NCBI GenBank assembly: GCA_016861045.1
Contig: BOKP01000001.1
Coordinates: 1-64,000 of the forward strand
DNA length: 64,000 nt
DNA from: Actinomycetes bacterium
Lineage (GTDB): Bacteria > Actinomycetota > Thermoleophilia > Solirubrobacterales > 70-9
Reading direction: 5' to 3'
Part shown: positions 52,115-60,986 of the stretch, piece after piece
Numbering within the stretch: the first letter of the stretch is position 1
How the letters are laid out: every line of letters begins with the position of its first letter
Made by a program: the position numbers and the translations under genes
Notes under the pieces: generated by a model
The model's database searches: none
What the model was told of the DNA's origin: nothing
Seen by the model: only the letters and a program-made list of their open reading frames with translations

Positions 52115-52921
52115 TCAGGAGGTCGGGCCGCCGAGCTGGGCCTCGCCGTCGCGGGCGGCGGCGAGGACGAGGCGGGCGAGGTCGCGTCCTGTCGACTTCG
52201 AGTAGCGCGCGGCGGGCGCCGCCAGCCCGACCGAGGCGACCGGCTGGCCGTTGACGAGGATCGGCGCCGCCAGGCCCCAGGCGTCGGCGTTGTTCTCCTG
52301 GTAGCTCGAGGCCCAGCCGCGACGGCGGATCCTCGCCAGGTCCCTCCGCAGCTCGGCGGGATCGGTGATCGTTCCCGGCGCGAGCTTCTCCAGCGGCTGC
52401 GCGAGGACGTCGGCGATGACCTGCTCGTCGAGGAACGCGAGCAGCGCCTTAGCCGAGGCGCCGGCGTGGATCGGGGTGACGCGGCCGATCTGGATCGTCA
52501 GCCGGAGGTCGTGGGTGGCCTCGATGCGGTCGATGCAGAGCGAGCCGTGGTGGGCCTTGTCGTAGACGTTCAGCAGCACCGTCTCGCCGGTCGCCCGGCT
52601 CAGGTTGCGCAGCACCGGCGCCAGCCGTGAGCGAAGGTCGACGGAGGCCATCGCGCGGCGGCCGAGGTCGACGGCGGCGAAGCCGAGCCGGTAGCGGGAG
52701 TTGATCCGGGTCAAGTAGGAGCGGCCCTCGAGCGCGCGGATGATCCGGTGCGTGGTCGCGGTCGGCATCCCGAGCTCGCGGGCGATCTCGCTCACCGACC
52801 AGGACGGGCGCTCGACCGTGAACAGGTCGAGCACGCGCAGCGCCTTCTCGAGGACCTTGGGGCCGGCCGGGACGGGGGCGGCGCGTCGCGGCGCCTTCTT
52901 CCTGCTCGTCGTTGGCTCCAT
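52115..52921 (-). CDS. IclR-family regulator of the catabolic island
   Basis: The 268-residue protein has an N-terminal winged helix (KALRVLDLFTVERPSWSVSEIARELGMPTATTHRIIRALE) and a C-terminal effector domain (SLCIDRIEATHDLRL, IHAGASAKALLAFL, WGLAAPILVNGQPVASVGLAAPAARY). It is divergent from the SDR gene, and the 112-base gap holds two 17-bp palindromes that also occur before the aldehyde dehydrogenase gene. Confidence 0.92.
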   Translation of the reverse strand: MEPTTSRKKAPRRAAPVPAGPKVLEKALRVLDLFTVERPSWSVSEIARELGMPTATTHRIIRALEGRSYLTRINSRYRLGFAAVDLGRRAMASVDLRSRLAPVLRNLSRATGETVLLNVYDKAHHGSLCIDRIEATHDLRLTIQIGRVTPIHAGASAKALLAFLDEQVIADVLAQPLEKLAPGTITDPAELRRDLARIRRRGWASSYQENNADAWGLAAPILVNGQPVASVGLAAPAARYSKSTGRDLARLVLAAARDGEAQLGGPTS

Positions 52922-52973
52922 CTCAGCGGCCTCGTGAATCGGGGTTGCGATTCCGGGCGGGCATGTTATCGTA

Positions 52974-53010
52974 TCCCCACAACGTGGGAACGTTTATCAC
53001 ATCGTGGTAA
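52974..53010. promoter_or_regulatory. Paired 17-bp palindromes (proposed IclR operator, SDR side)
   Basis: Two sites: tccccac-aac-gtgggaa (52974-52990) and ttatcac-atc-gtggtaa (52994-53010). Both fit TTNTCAC-N3-GTGRGAA-like symmetry with one mismatch each; centres are 20 bases apart, about two DNA turns. They lie between iclR and the SDR gene. Role as operator is inferred. Confidence 0.75.
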
Positions 53011-53033
53011 GACGTTCGGGAGAGGAGAAGGAG

Positions 53034-53873
53034 ATGGCAGACGACGTGACCTCGGAGACCGCGCCGGTTCCGACCCGGGAGCGGCCGCTCGACCTCTATG
53101 GGAAGGTCGCGATCGTGACCGGCGCCGCGAAGGGGATGGGCGGCCCGATCTGCAGGGCGCTGGCCGAGGAGGGGGCGGACCTCGTCCTCGCCGGCCGCGA
53201 CATGGACGCGATCGAGGCCCACGCGGATGCGCTCGGCACCGATTTCCCCGACACCGACCGCCTGACGGTCCGCTGCGACGTCACCGAGGAGGCCGACACG
53301 AAGGCGCTCGCGGCGGCGGCGCTGGACCGGTTCGGGAAGATCGACATCCTCGTCAACACCGCCGGCGTGATCGGGCCGATCGAGACCCCGGCCCGGGACT
53401 ACCCGGTCGACGACTTCAAGTTCGTCCTCGACGTCAACGTCGTCGGCACGTTCCTCCCGAGCAAGGCGGTGATCCCGTCCCTGATCGACGGCGGCGGCGG
53501 CCGCATCGTCAACATCGCCGGCACCTCCGGCCTGCGCGGCTACCGCAACCGGGTCGGCTACTCGTCCTCGAAGTGGGCCGTCCGCGGCCTCACCAGGACG
53601 CTCGCGCTCGAGCTCGGCCCGCACGACATCACCGTCAACGCCGTCTGCCCGAACGTGACCAACGGCGAGCGGATGGACAAGATCGTCAGCGGCAAGGCGG
53701 AGCGGCTCGGCAAGACCTACGACGAGGTCTACGCCGACTTCGCCTCGCAGACCGCGCTCGGCCGGTTCATCGACGAGGTCGACATCGCCGAGGCCGTTCG
53801 CTTCCTCGTCTCCGACCGGGCCCGCAACATCACCGGTCACGACATCGTCGTCGACGCGGGGTGGGACGTCTGA
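53034..53873 (+). CDS. Short-chain dehydrogenase/reductase
   Basis: The 279-residue SDR has VAIVTGAAKGMGGPIC (NAD(P) site), NTAGVIGP, the catalytic Ser (IAGTSGLRGY) and Tyr/Lys in VGYSSSKWAVRG, and a C-terminal GHDIVVDAGWDV. GAGGAGAAGGAG precedes ATG 53034. First gene of a co-oriented run with the molybdenum hydroxylase, so it probably oxidises an alcohol made or met in that pathway. Confidence 0.92.
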   Translation: MADDVTSETAPVPTRERPLDLYGKVAIVTGAAKGMGGPICRALAEEGADLVLAGRDMDAIEAHADALGTDFPDTDRLTVRCDVTEEADTKALAAAALDRFGKIDILVNTAGVIGPIETPARDYPVDDFKFVLDVNVVGTFLPSKAVIPSLIDGGGGRIVNIAGTSGLRGYRNRVGYSSSKWAVRGLTRTLALELGPHDITVNAVCPNVTNGERMDKIVSGKAERLGKTYDEVYADFASQTALGRFIDEVDIAEAVRFLVSDRARNITGHDIVVDAGWDV

Positions 53874-53874
53874 G

Positions 53875-54747
53875 GTGTTCCCGCGCCCCTTCGACTACGC
53901 GCGTCCGGACAGCGTCGACGAGGCGCTCGCGGCGCTCGCCGCCAACCCCGGGGCCCGCCCGCTCGCCGGCGGCCAGAGCCTGGTGCCGATGATGAGCCTC
54001 GGGCTCGCGGCGCCGGACCTGCTCGTCGATCTCGCGCGGCTGCCGCTCGCCGGCAGCGAGAACGGCGGCGGCAGCGTCAGGCTCGGCGCCCTGACCCGGC
54101 ACCGCGAGCTCGAGCGCAGCGCCGAGCTCGCCGCACGGGCCCCGCTCGCGAGCGAGGCCGCGCGCTTCATCGGCAACCCGCGGGTCCGCAACCGCGGCAC
54201 GCTCGGCGGCAGCCTCAGCCACGCCGACCCCGCCTCCGAGCTCGGCACGGTCGCGCTCGCCTACGGGGGCCAGGCCGTCATCGCGGGCGCCGGCGGCGAG
54301 CGCACGGTCGACCTCGACGAGTTCTTCGCCGGCTTCTTCGAGACGGCGGTGGGCGCCGGCGAGCTCCTGACCGCCGTCGAGCTCGACGTCCCCGGGGCCG
54401 GCAGCGGCCACGGCTTCCACGAGGTCGCCGGCCGCGCCGACGACTTCGCGACCGCGGCCGCCGCCGCGGTCCTCACCCTCGACGGCACGGGCGCCGCCTG
54501 CGCCACCGTCCGGCTCGCGCTCGCCGGCGTCGGCGACCGACCGCTTCGGGTCGAGGCGGGCGAGGCGGTCTGCGCCGGCGCCGCGATCGACGCCCCGCTC
54601 CTCGGCCGCCTCGCCGACGCGGTCGCCGACGCGGTCAGCCCCGAGGACGACGCCTTCATCTCCGCCGGCTACAGGAAGCGCGTGGCCGGAGCCTGCGCGG
54701 CCCGCGCCGTCGAGAGCGCCTGGACGCGGGCGCGGGAGGCGGCCTGA
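53875..54747 (+). CDS. Molybdenum hydroxylase FAD subunit
   Basis: The 290-residue subunit has the FAD binding segments PLAGGQSLVPMMSLGLAAPDLLVDL and FIGNPRVRNRGTLGGSLSHADPASE of the xanthine dehydrogenase/CoxM family. GTG start one base after the SDR stop. It passes electrons from the iron-sulfur subunit to an acceptor. Confidence 0.93.
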   Translation: MFPRPFDYARPDSVDEALAALAANPGARPLAGGQSLVPMMSLGLAAPDLLVDLARLPLAGSENGGGSVRLGALTRHRELERSAELAARAPLASEAARFIGNPRVRNRGTLGGSLSHADPASELGTVALAYGGQAVIAGAGGERTVDLDEFFAGFFETAVGAGELLTAVELDVPGAGSGHGFHEVAGRADDFATAAAAAVLTLDGTGAACATVRLALAGVGDRPLRVEAGEAVCAGAAIDAPLLGRLADAVADAVSPEDDAFISAGYRKRVAGACAARAVESAWTRAREAA

Positions 54748-55298
54748 TGGAGGTCGGGTTCACGCTCAACGGGAAGGCGCGGCGGCTCGACGTCCCCGCC
54801 CACTGGACGCTGCTGCGGATGCTCCGCGACATCGCCGGCAGCACCGACGTCAAGCACGGTTGCGGCGAGGGCGTCTGCGGCGCCTGCGCGGTCCTCGTCG
54901 ACGGCGTCGCGATGAACTCCTGCTCGGTCCTGGCGCCGCAGGTCGACGGCGCGACCGTCGAGACGGTCGGCGGCCTCGCGGCGGGCGGCAAGCTGCATCC
55001 GCTCCAGGCCGAGATGGTCATGCGCGGCGGCGTCCAATGCGGGTTCTGCACGCCCGGGATGGTGCTGAGCGCGCTCGAGGCGGTGCGGATCGGCGCCGCC
55101 GGGAGCGACGAGGAGATCCGCCACAGCCTCGCCGGCAACCTCTGCCGCTGCACCGGCTACGGCAAGATCGTCGACGCCGTCGCCGCCTATCGCGACGGCG
55201 AGGCCCCCGATGACGTTCCGGCCGACGCGGGCGAGCACGAGCACCGGCCCGAGGGCGGCGGCAGCGCCGCTTCGCCGGGCGTGGGGGTGGGGCATTGA
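54747..55298 (+). CDS. Molybdenum hydroxylase [2Fe-2S] subunit
   Basis: The 183-residue subunit has the plant-type cluster HGCGEGVCGACAVLVDG...SC and the second cluster CGFCTPGM...NLCRCTGYGKIV. ATG overlaps the previous stop. The last 30 residues are a loose extension. Confidence 0.95.
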   Translation: MEVGFTLNGKARRLDVPAHWTLLRMLRDIAGSTDVKHGCGEGVCGACAVLVDGVAMNSCSVLAPQVDGATVETVGGLAAGGKLHPLQAEMVMRGGVQCGFCTPGMVLSALEAVRIGAAGSDEEIRHSLAGNLCRCTGYGKIVDAVAAYRDGEAPDDVPADAGEHEHRPEGGGSAASPGVGVGH

Positions 55299-57610
55299 GC
55301 GACGTCGAGGTCGAGGCCGGCAGCCGCATCGTCGGCGCGGGGATCGCCCGCCACGACGCGGTCGAGAAGGTCCAGGGGCAGACGGTGTACGCGGCCGACT
55401 TCGCGCTGCCGCGGATGCTGCACGCGATGCTGAAGCGCTCCGACTACGCGCACGCGCGGCTGCGCGGCGTCGACGTCTCCGCCGCCGAGGCGATCGACGG
55501 CGTCGTCGCCGTCTACACCGCCGCCGACGTCCCCCAGAACACGGTCTGGGTCGACGTGCCGGGACAGACGCTCGAGGTCGGCGCCCTGAAGGCGCGCTCG
55601 AACGTGCTCGCCGACGAGGTCGTCCGCTACCACGGCGAGCCGGTCGCGCTCGTCGCCGCCGAGTCCGAGGACGCGGCGCTGGCCGCGGTCGACGCGATCG
55701 TCGTCGACTACGAGCCGCTGCCGGTCGTCGACGACCCCGAGCACGCGCTCGACGACGACGCCCCCGACCTGCACGAGAGCGGCAACCTGCTCGCGCACTG
55801 GGAGATCGAGGAGGGCGAGGTCGAGGCCGGCTTCGCCGGGGCCGCGGCGGTGGTCGAGGAGGAGTACCGGACGCAGTTCATCGACCACGCCTACCTCGAG
55901 CCCGAGGCGGGCGTCGCCTGGCGGGACACCGACGGGGTGATCACGATCCGCGCCGCCACCCAGGTGGTCGAGCACTTCCGCGACGTCGCCCGGATCCTCG
56001 AGCTGCCCGACAACAAGGTGCGGCTGATCACTCCCTACGTCGGCGGCGGCTTCGGCGGCAAGGAGGACATGACCGTCGAGCCCTACCTCGGGATCGTCGC
56101 GGCGCTGACCGGCCGGCCGGTGCGGATGGTCTGGAGCCGCCAGGAGTCGCTGACCGCGCGCCAGAACCGCCACGCGGTGCGGATGCGGTACCGGACCGGG
56201 GCCGACGCCGAGGGCCGTCTCGTCGCGATGGACATCGACATCCTCTCCGACGGCGGCGCCTACGCGCTGCTCAGCGCGCTCGTCCTGCTCTACTCGACGA
56301 CCTGTGCCGCCGGCCCCTACCGCTGCCCGAACGTGCGGATCAGCGCCCGCACCGTCTACACCAACCACACGCCTTGCAGCGCGATGCGCGGGTTCGGCGG
56401 CATGCAGGTCGCGCTCGGCTACGAGGGGCAGATGGACCGCCTCGCCCGCGAGCTCGGGATCGACCCGCTCGAGATCCGCCGCCGCAACTTCGTCGAGCGC
56501 GGCGACAGGCTGCCGATCGGCCAGGAGCTGGAGACCGTCGTCGAGCTGCCGGCGCTGGTCGAGGCGGTCGGCGAGCGGGCCGGCGAGCGGCCGGAGCCGA
56601 GCGGCCCGCGGCGCGCGGTCGGACGCGGCTACGCCTGCAACCTGCAGTCCTACGGCCGCTGCATCTGGCTCAACGACTGGTCGAGCGCCTGGGTCGGCTT
56701 CGAGCTCGACGGGACGCTCGTGATCCGGATCGCCGTCCCCGACATCGGCGGCGGCCAGGCGTCGTCGCTGATCCAGATCGCCTCCGAGGTGCTCGGCGTC
56801 CCGCCGCAGCGGGTCACGATCCACATCGGCGACTCGGCGCTGAACCCGCTCACCGGCACGACGACGGCGACCCGGCAGCTCTACATGTCCGGCAACGCCG
56901 TGCTCAAGGCCTCCCGGGAGCTTCGCGACGCGCTCGCCGGCGTCGCCGCGGGGCTCCTCGAGGTCGACGCCGAGCGGGTCGAGTTCGGCCCCGACGGGGT
57001 CAGCGGGGGCGGCGCCAGCGTGTCGTTCGAGAAGCTCCTCGCCGCCGCGGCCTCGGTCGACGTGCCCTGGCACGTCCTCGCCACACACCACGCTCCGAAG
57101 GGGATCCCCTGGCAGGCCGACGAGAGCTGGCGCGGGCGGGTCTTCCCCGACTTCACCTACGGCTGCCACGCGGTCGACGTCGAGGTCGACCTCGACACCG
57201 GCGGGGTCCGGCTGCTGCGCTACATCGCCGGCCACGACGTCGGCCGGGCGATCAACCCGGTCTCGGTCGAGGGCCAGATCGAGGGCGCGGTCGCGATGGG
57301 GCTCGGCTACGCGCTCTCGGAGCGGATCGTGTTCGAGGAGGCGCAGAACCTGTCGACGACGTTCTCCCAGTACCTGATCCCGACCGCGGTCGAGATGCCT
57401 CGGATCGAATCGCTGGTGCTCGAGAGCGGCGAGGGGATGGGGCCGTTCAACGCCCGCGGGATCGGCGAGCCCCCGATCGGCCCGCCGGCGCCCGCGGTCG
57501 CGGCCGCGATCCACGACGCCTGCGGGGTCGCGCTGACCGAGCTGCCGTTCACGCCGGAGCGGGTGGCGACCGCGATCGCGGTCGCGGGGGGTGGCGATGG
57601 CGCGGGTTGA
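55295..57610 (+). CDS. Molybdenum hydroxylase large subunit (XDH type)
   Basis: The 771-residue Mo-cofactor subunit has YVGGGFGGKEDM, CSAMRGFGGMQ and the catalytic Glu in RGIGEPPIGPP. The active loop is not the CO-dehydrogenase AYXCSFR type, so it belongs with xanthine, nicotinate or aldehyde hydroxylases. TTG start overlaps the [2Fe-2S] stop (TTGA). It should hydroxylate a C-H next to N in a heterocycle or oxidise an aldehyde. Confidence 0.93.
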   Translation: MSDVEVEAGSRIVGAGIARHDAVEKVQGQTVYAADFALPRMLHAMLKRSDYAHARLRGVDVSAAEAIDGVVAVYTAADVPQNTVWVDVPGQTLEVGALKARSNVLADEVVRYHGEPVALVAAESEDAALAAVDAIVVDYEPLPVVDDPEHALDDDAPDLHESGNLLAHWEIEEGEVEAGFAGAAAVVEEEYRTQFIDHAYLEPEAGVAWRDTDGVITIRAATQVVEHFRDVARILELPDNKVRLITPYVGGGFGGKEDMTVEPYLGIVAALTGRPVRMVWSRQESLTARQNRHAVRMRYRTGADAEGRLVAMDIDILSDGGAYALLSALVLLYSTTCAAGPYRCPNVRISARTVYTNHTPCSAMRGFGGMQVALGYEGQMDRLARELGIDPLEIRRRNFVERGDRLPIGQELETVVELPALVEAVGERAGERPEPSGPRRAVGRGYACNLQSYGRCIWLNDWSSAWVGFELDGTLVIRIAVPDIGGGQASSLIQIASEVLGVPPQRVTIHIGDSALNPLTGTTTATRQLYMSGNAVLKASRELRDALAGVAAGLLEVDAERVEFGPDGVSGGGASVSFEKLLAAAASVDVPWHVLATHHAPKGIPWQADESWRGRVFPDFTYGCHAVDVEVDLDTGGVRLLRYIAGHDVGRAINPVSVEGQIEGAVAMGLGYALSERIVFEEAQNLSTTFSQYLIPTAVEMPRIESLVLESGEGMGPFNARGIGEPPIGPPAPAVAAAIHDACGVALTELPFTPERVATAIAVAGGGDGAG

Positions 57611-58244
57611 CGGCAGCGAGACCCTGTCCCTGCCCCGCGAGCGGGTCTGGGCCCTGCTCAACGACCCGGAGGTCCTCGGCGCCGCGATCCCGGGCTGTCA
57701 CGGGCTCGAGCGCGAGGAGGGGGAGGAGCATCGCTACCGGACGGCGATCGCCGTCGCGGTCGGCGCCGTCACCGGCGTCTACGAGGGCACGGTGCTCTAC
57801 GCCGACATCGAGGAGCCCGAGCGCTGCACGATCAGGGTCTCGGGCCGGGGCGACAAGGGGACGATCGACGGCCAGGGGGAGATCGAGCTGCTCGAGGCCG
57901 GCGACGACACCGAGGTCGCCTACCGCGGCGAGTTCAAGCTGACCGGGCCGGTCGCCGGGATCGGGCAGCGGCTCGCCCCCGGCGTCAGCCGGAAGATGAT
58001 CATCGAGACGCTCCGCAACCTCGAGCGCAGCGGCGCGGCGCCGCAGCCGGCCGGAGCCGGCGAGCCCTCCGCCCCGGAGGGCGCCCGCGGCGCCCGCCCG
58101 ACCGCGGCCCCGGCGGGGAGGGCCGCCGCCGCGCCGCCGCCGCGCGAGGTCGAGCCCTTCGACCCGGTCCCCGCCTGGGTCCGGCCGGTCGGCCTGCTCG
58201 CGCTCGGGCTCGTGATCGGCTTCGTGATCGGGAGGCTCGTGTGA
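57597..58244 (+). CDS. CoxG-like protein with C-terminal membrane anchor
   Basis: The 215-residue protein is an SRPBCC/CoxG domain (LPRERVWALLNDPEVLGAAIPGCHGLER...LEAGDDTEVAYRGEFKLTGPVAGIGQRL) followed by an Ala/Pro linker and one C-terminal helix (PVGLLALGLVIGFVIGRLV). CoxG anchors CO dehydrogenase to the membrane in other bacteria; here it may anchor the hydroxylase. ATG 57597 preferred over the GTG two codons earlier. Confidence 0.88.
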   Translation: MARVDGSETLSLPRERVWALLNDPEVLGAAIPGCHGLEREEGEEHRYRTAIAVAVGAVTGVYEGTVLYADIEEPERCTIRVSGRGDKGTIDGQGEIELLEAGDDTEVAYRGEFKLTGPVAGIGQRLAPGVSRKMIIETLRNLERSGAAPQPAGAGEPSAPEGARGARPTAAPAGRAAAAPPPREVEPFDPVPAWVRPVGLLALGLVIGFVIGRLV

Positions 58245-58248
58245 GTTG

Positions 58249-58286
58249 TTCTCACGATGTGAGATGGCCTTTCTGCGAAGTGAGAA
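58249..58286. promoter_or_regulatory. Paired palindromes (proposed IclR operator, ALDH side)
   Basis: Two sites: ttctcac-gat-gtgagat (58249-58265) and tttctgc-gaa-gtgagaa (58270-58286). Centres are 21 bases apart, matching the pair before the SDR gene. The second has one weak arm. A taggat -10-like box follows at 58293. Operator role inferred. Confidence 0.75.
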
Positions 58287-58342
58287 ACGAGCTAGGATGG
58301 CCGCAGCCATGCGACTGAGCGGAGGCTGACGGGGAGCGCGAG

Positions 58343-59848
58343 ATGGCCACGGCGACACACACCCACGAGGAGTGGCGGTCGCTCGCCGCCGCGCTCGAGC
58401 CGGGCGCCGGAGCGGTGATCGGCGGCGAGCTCGCCGCCGCCGCCTCGGGCGAGACCTTCGCATCGGTCAATCCGGCGACCGGGGAGACCCTGGCCTCGGT
58501 CGCTGCCGGCGACGCCGAGGATGTCGATCGCGCCGTCCGCTCCGGTCGCGCGGCGTTCGAGTCCGGCGCCTGGTCCGAGGCTGCGCCGGCCGACCGCAAG
58601 TCGGCGCTGCTGCGGCTGGCCGAGCTGATCGACGGCGACCGCGACCGGCTCGCCCTGCTCGACTCGCTCGACATGGGCAAGCCGGTCGAGGACGCGGCCA
58701 CCGTCGACGTCCCCGGCGCCGCCGGGCTCTTCCAGTGGTACGGCGAGGCGGTCGACAAGCTCTACGACGAGATCGCGCCGACCGGCCCCGGCGACCTCGC
58801 GATGGTGAGCCGGGAGCCGCTCGGCGTCGTCGGCGCCGTCGTGCCCTGGAACTTCCCGCTCGACCTCGCCGCCTGGAAGGTGGCGCCGGCGCTCGCCTGC
58901 GGCAACAGCGTCGTCCTCAAGCCGGCCGAGCAGTCGCCGCTGTCGGCGATCCGGCTCGGCGAGCTGGCGCTCGAGGCCGGCATCCCGGCCGGCGTCCTCA
59001 ACGTGGTCCCCGGCTTCGGCGAGACCGCCGGCCGTGCGGTCGGCCTCCACCCGGACGTCGACTGCGTCGCCTTCACGGGCTCGACCGACGTCGGCAGGCT
59101 GTTCCTCTCCTACTCCGCCGAGTCGAACGCGAAGCCGGTCTGGCTCGAGTGCGGGGGCAAGAGCCCCAACCTCGTCTTCGCCGACGTCGCCGACCTCGAC
59201 GCCGCGGCCGACATGGCCGCGTTCGGGATCTTCTTCAACCAGGGCGAGGTCTGCTCCGCGAACTCGCGCCTGCTCGTCGAGCGCTCGATCCACGAGGAGC
59301 TGGTGGAGAAGCTCGTCGAGCGGGCGCGCTCGACCGCGGTCGGCGACCCGCTCGATCCGGCGACGCGGATGGGCCCGCTCGTCGACGAGGGGCACGCGGC
59401 CCGGGTGATGTCGTTCATCGAGGGCGCCGGCGACGACGCCGAGCTTCGCACCGGCGGCGAGCGGTTCGCACGCAACGGCTCCGGCGAGACGTTCGTCGCG
59501 CCGACGATCTTCGACCGGGTCCCGAGCGGCGCCCGGCTCGCCCAGGAGGAGGTCTTCGGGCCGGTCCTCGCCGTGCTCGCCTTCGACGACGAGGAGGAGG
59601 CGACCGCGACCGCGAACGCGAGCCGGTTCGGGCTCGCAGCGTCGATCTGGACCTCGAACCTCGATCGCGCCCACCGGCTGGCGCGACGGCTGCGGGCGGG
59701 CACGGTCTCGGTCAACACCGTCGACGCGCTGAGCCCGCAGACCCCGTTCGGCGGCTTCAAGGGCTCGGGCTTCGGCCGTGACCTCTCGCTGCACGCGATC
59801 GACAAGTACACGGGCTTGAAGACGACCTGGATCAAGTACGGACCATGA
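58343..59848 (+). CDS. Aldehyde dehydrogenase (PuuC-like)
   Basis: The 501-residue enzyme has VVPWNFPL, FTGSTDVGRL, catalytic Glu in WLECGGKSPN and Cys in NQGEVCSANSRLLV, and the C-terminal PFGGFKGSGFGRDL. It oxidises an aldehyde with NAD(P). Similarity to gamma-glutamyl-aminobutyraldehyde dehydrogenase suggests an aminoaldehyde. First gene of the second co-regulated transcript. Confidence 0.93.
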   Translation: MATATHTHEEWRSLAAALEPGAGAVIGGELAAAASGETFASVNPATGETLASVAAGDAEDVDRAVRSGRAAFESGAWSEAAPADRKSALLRLAELIDGDRDRLALLDSLDMGKPVEDAATVDVPGAAGLFQWYGEAVDKLYDEIAPTGPGDLAMVSREPLGVVGAVVPWNFPLDLAAWKVAPALACGNSVVLKPAEQSPLSAIRLGELALEAGIPAGVLNVVPGFGETAGRAVGLHPDVDCVAFTGSTDVGRLFLSYSAESNAKPVWLECGGKSPNLVFADVADLDAAADMAAFGIFFNQGEVCSANSRLLVERSIHEELVEKLVERARSTAVGDPLDPATRMGPLVDEGHAARVMSFIEGAGDDAELRTGGERFARNGSGETFVAPTIFDRVPSGARLAQEEVFGPVLAVLAFDDEEEATATANASRFGLAASIWTSNLDRAHRLARRLRAGTVSVNTVDALSPQTPFGGFKGSGFGRDLSLHAIDKYTGLKTTWIKYGP

Positions 59849-59873
59849 CAACCGAGGGCAAGAGGGAGGCTCC

Positions 59874-60902
59874 ATGAGGACCAAGGTGAAGCGGACCAGG
59901 GCCGTCGGCGCCGGCCTGCTGGCGGCGCTGCTGGCGGCGCTGCTGGTGGCCTGCGGCGGCGATGACTCGACCGACGGCACGTCGGCGGACGACTCCGGCG
60001 CGCCGACCGAGGTGGCGATCGGCACGACGACCTGGATCGGCTACGGGCCGCTCTGGATCGCCGACGACCAGGGCTTCGACCTCGACAACGGCGTCGACAT
60101 CAAGATGGTCAACTTCACGACCGACCAGGACCTCGAGTCCGGGTACGCCGGTGGCAAGTTCCAGGGGTTCAGCATCGCCACCAACAACCAGATCCGCCTC
60201 GCCGACCTCGACATCGACTTCGAGGTGGTGCTGATGGAGGACTTCTCGCTGACCGCCGACTCGATCGTCTCCTGCAACCCGCAGATCAAGTCGATCGACG
60301 ACCTCGCGGGCGCCAAGGTGGCGTTCGAGGAGCTCTCCGTCTCCGACCTGCTGCTCCGCTACGCGCTCGAGCAGGCAGGGATCGGCTTCGACGAGATCGA
60401 GTACGTACCGATCCCGGCGGCCGACGCCGGCACCGCCGCGGTCGCGGGCAAGGTCGATGTCGCCGTCACCTACGAGCCCTACCTGCAGGCGGCGCTCGAC
60501 GAGGGCGACGACTGCAAGATCATCTTCTCGGCCGAGGAGCGGCCGGGCCTGATCTCCGACCCGCTCAGCTTCAGCCCCGACTTCATCGAGTCGAACCCGG
60601 ACGCGGTCGTCGGCGTGCTTCGGGCCTGGGATGACGCGGTCGAGTTCTACAACTCGAACACCGAGGAGGCGCAGGCGATCGTCGCCGAGGCGGTCGGCGA
60701 GAAGCCCGACGCACTGGCCTCGAGCTTCGACGGCATCAAGCTGTTCAGCCTCCAGGAGTCGCAGGACTTCCTCGAGAACGACTTCGTGCCGCTCTGGGAC
60801 GACATCGGCCAGATCATGGTCGACCAGGGACAGATCGAGGAGGTTCCGGACGCCGAGGACCACCTGAACACCGACATGGGCCAGCAGGCCCTCGAGGGGT
60901 GA
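59874..60902 (+). CDS. ABC transporter substrate-binding lipoprotein 1 (NMT1/SsuA-like)
   Basis: The 342-residue lipoprotein has lipobox LVACGG, then VAIGTTTWIGYGPLWIADDQGF and CNPQIKSIDDLAGAKVAFEELSVSDLLLRYALEQAGI, typical of NMT1/SsuA-type binding proteins for sulfonates, pyrimidine or aromatic compounds. The same-length paralogue follows directly. Confidence 0.92.
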   Translation: MRTKVKRTRAVGAGLLAALLAALLVACGGDDSTDGTSADDSGAPTEVAIGTTTWIGYGPLWIADDQGFDLDNGVDIKMVNFTTDQDLESGYAGGKFQGFSIATNNQIRLADLDIDFEVVLMEDFSLTADSIVSCNPQIKSIDDLAGAKVAFEELSVSDLLLRYALEQAGIGFDEIEYVPIPAADAGTAAVAGKVDVAVTYEPYLQAALDEGDDCKIIFSAEERPGLISDPLSFSPDFIESNPDAVVGVLRAWDDAVEFYNSNTEEAQAIVAEAVGEKPDALASSFDGIKLFSLQESQDFLENDFVPLWDDIGQIMVDQGQIEEVPDAEDHLNTDMGQQALEG

Positions 60903-60986
60903 TCGACGGGACCGCGATGGAGGATGGGCGCGGCTTGCGCCGGAGTGCCCAATGAAGACCAGTCACACCAACACGAAGGGAACCCA

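Noticed and set aside
55295-57610. Large subunit as CO dehydrogenase
   Set aside because: The CO dehydrogenase active loop with its Cys is absent; AMRGFGGMQ is the XDH-type sequence.
55187-57661. 824-aa minus-strand ORF over the Mo hydroxylase
   Set aside because: Antisense shadow; the plus-strand protein has full family motifs.
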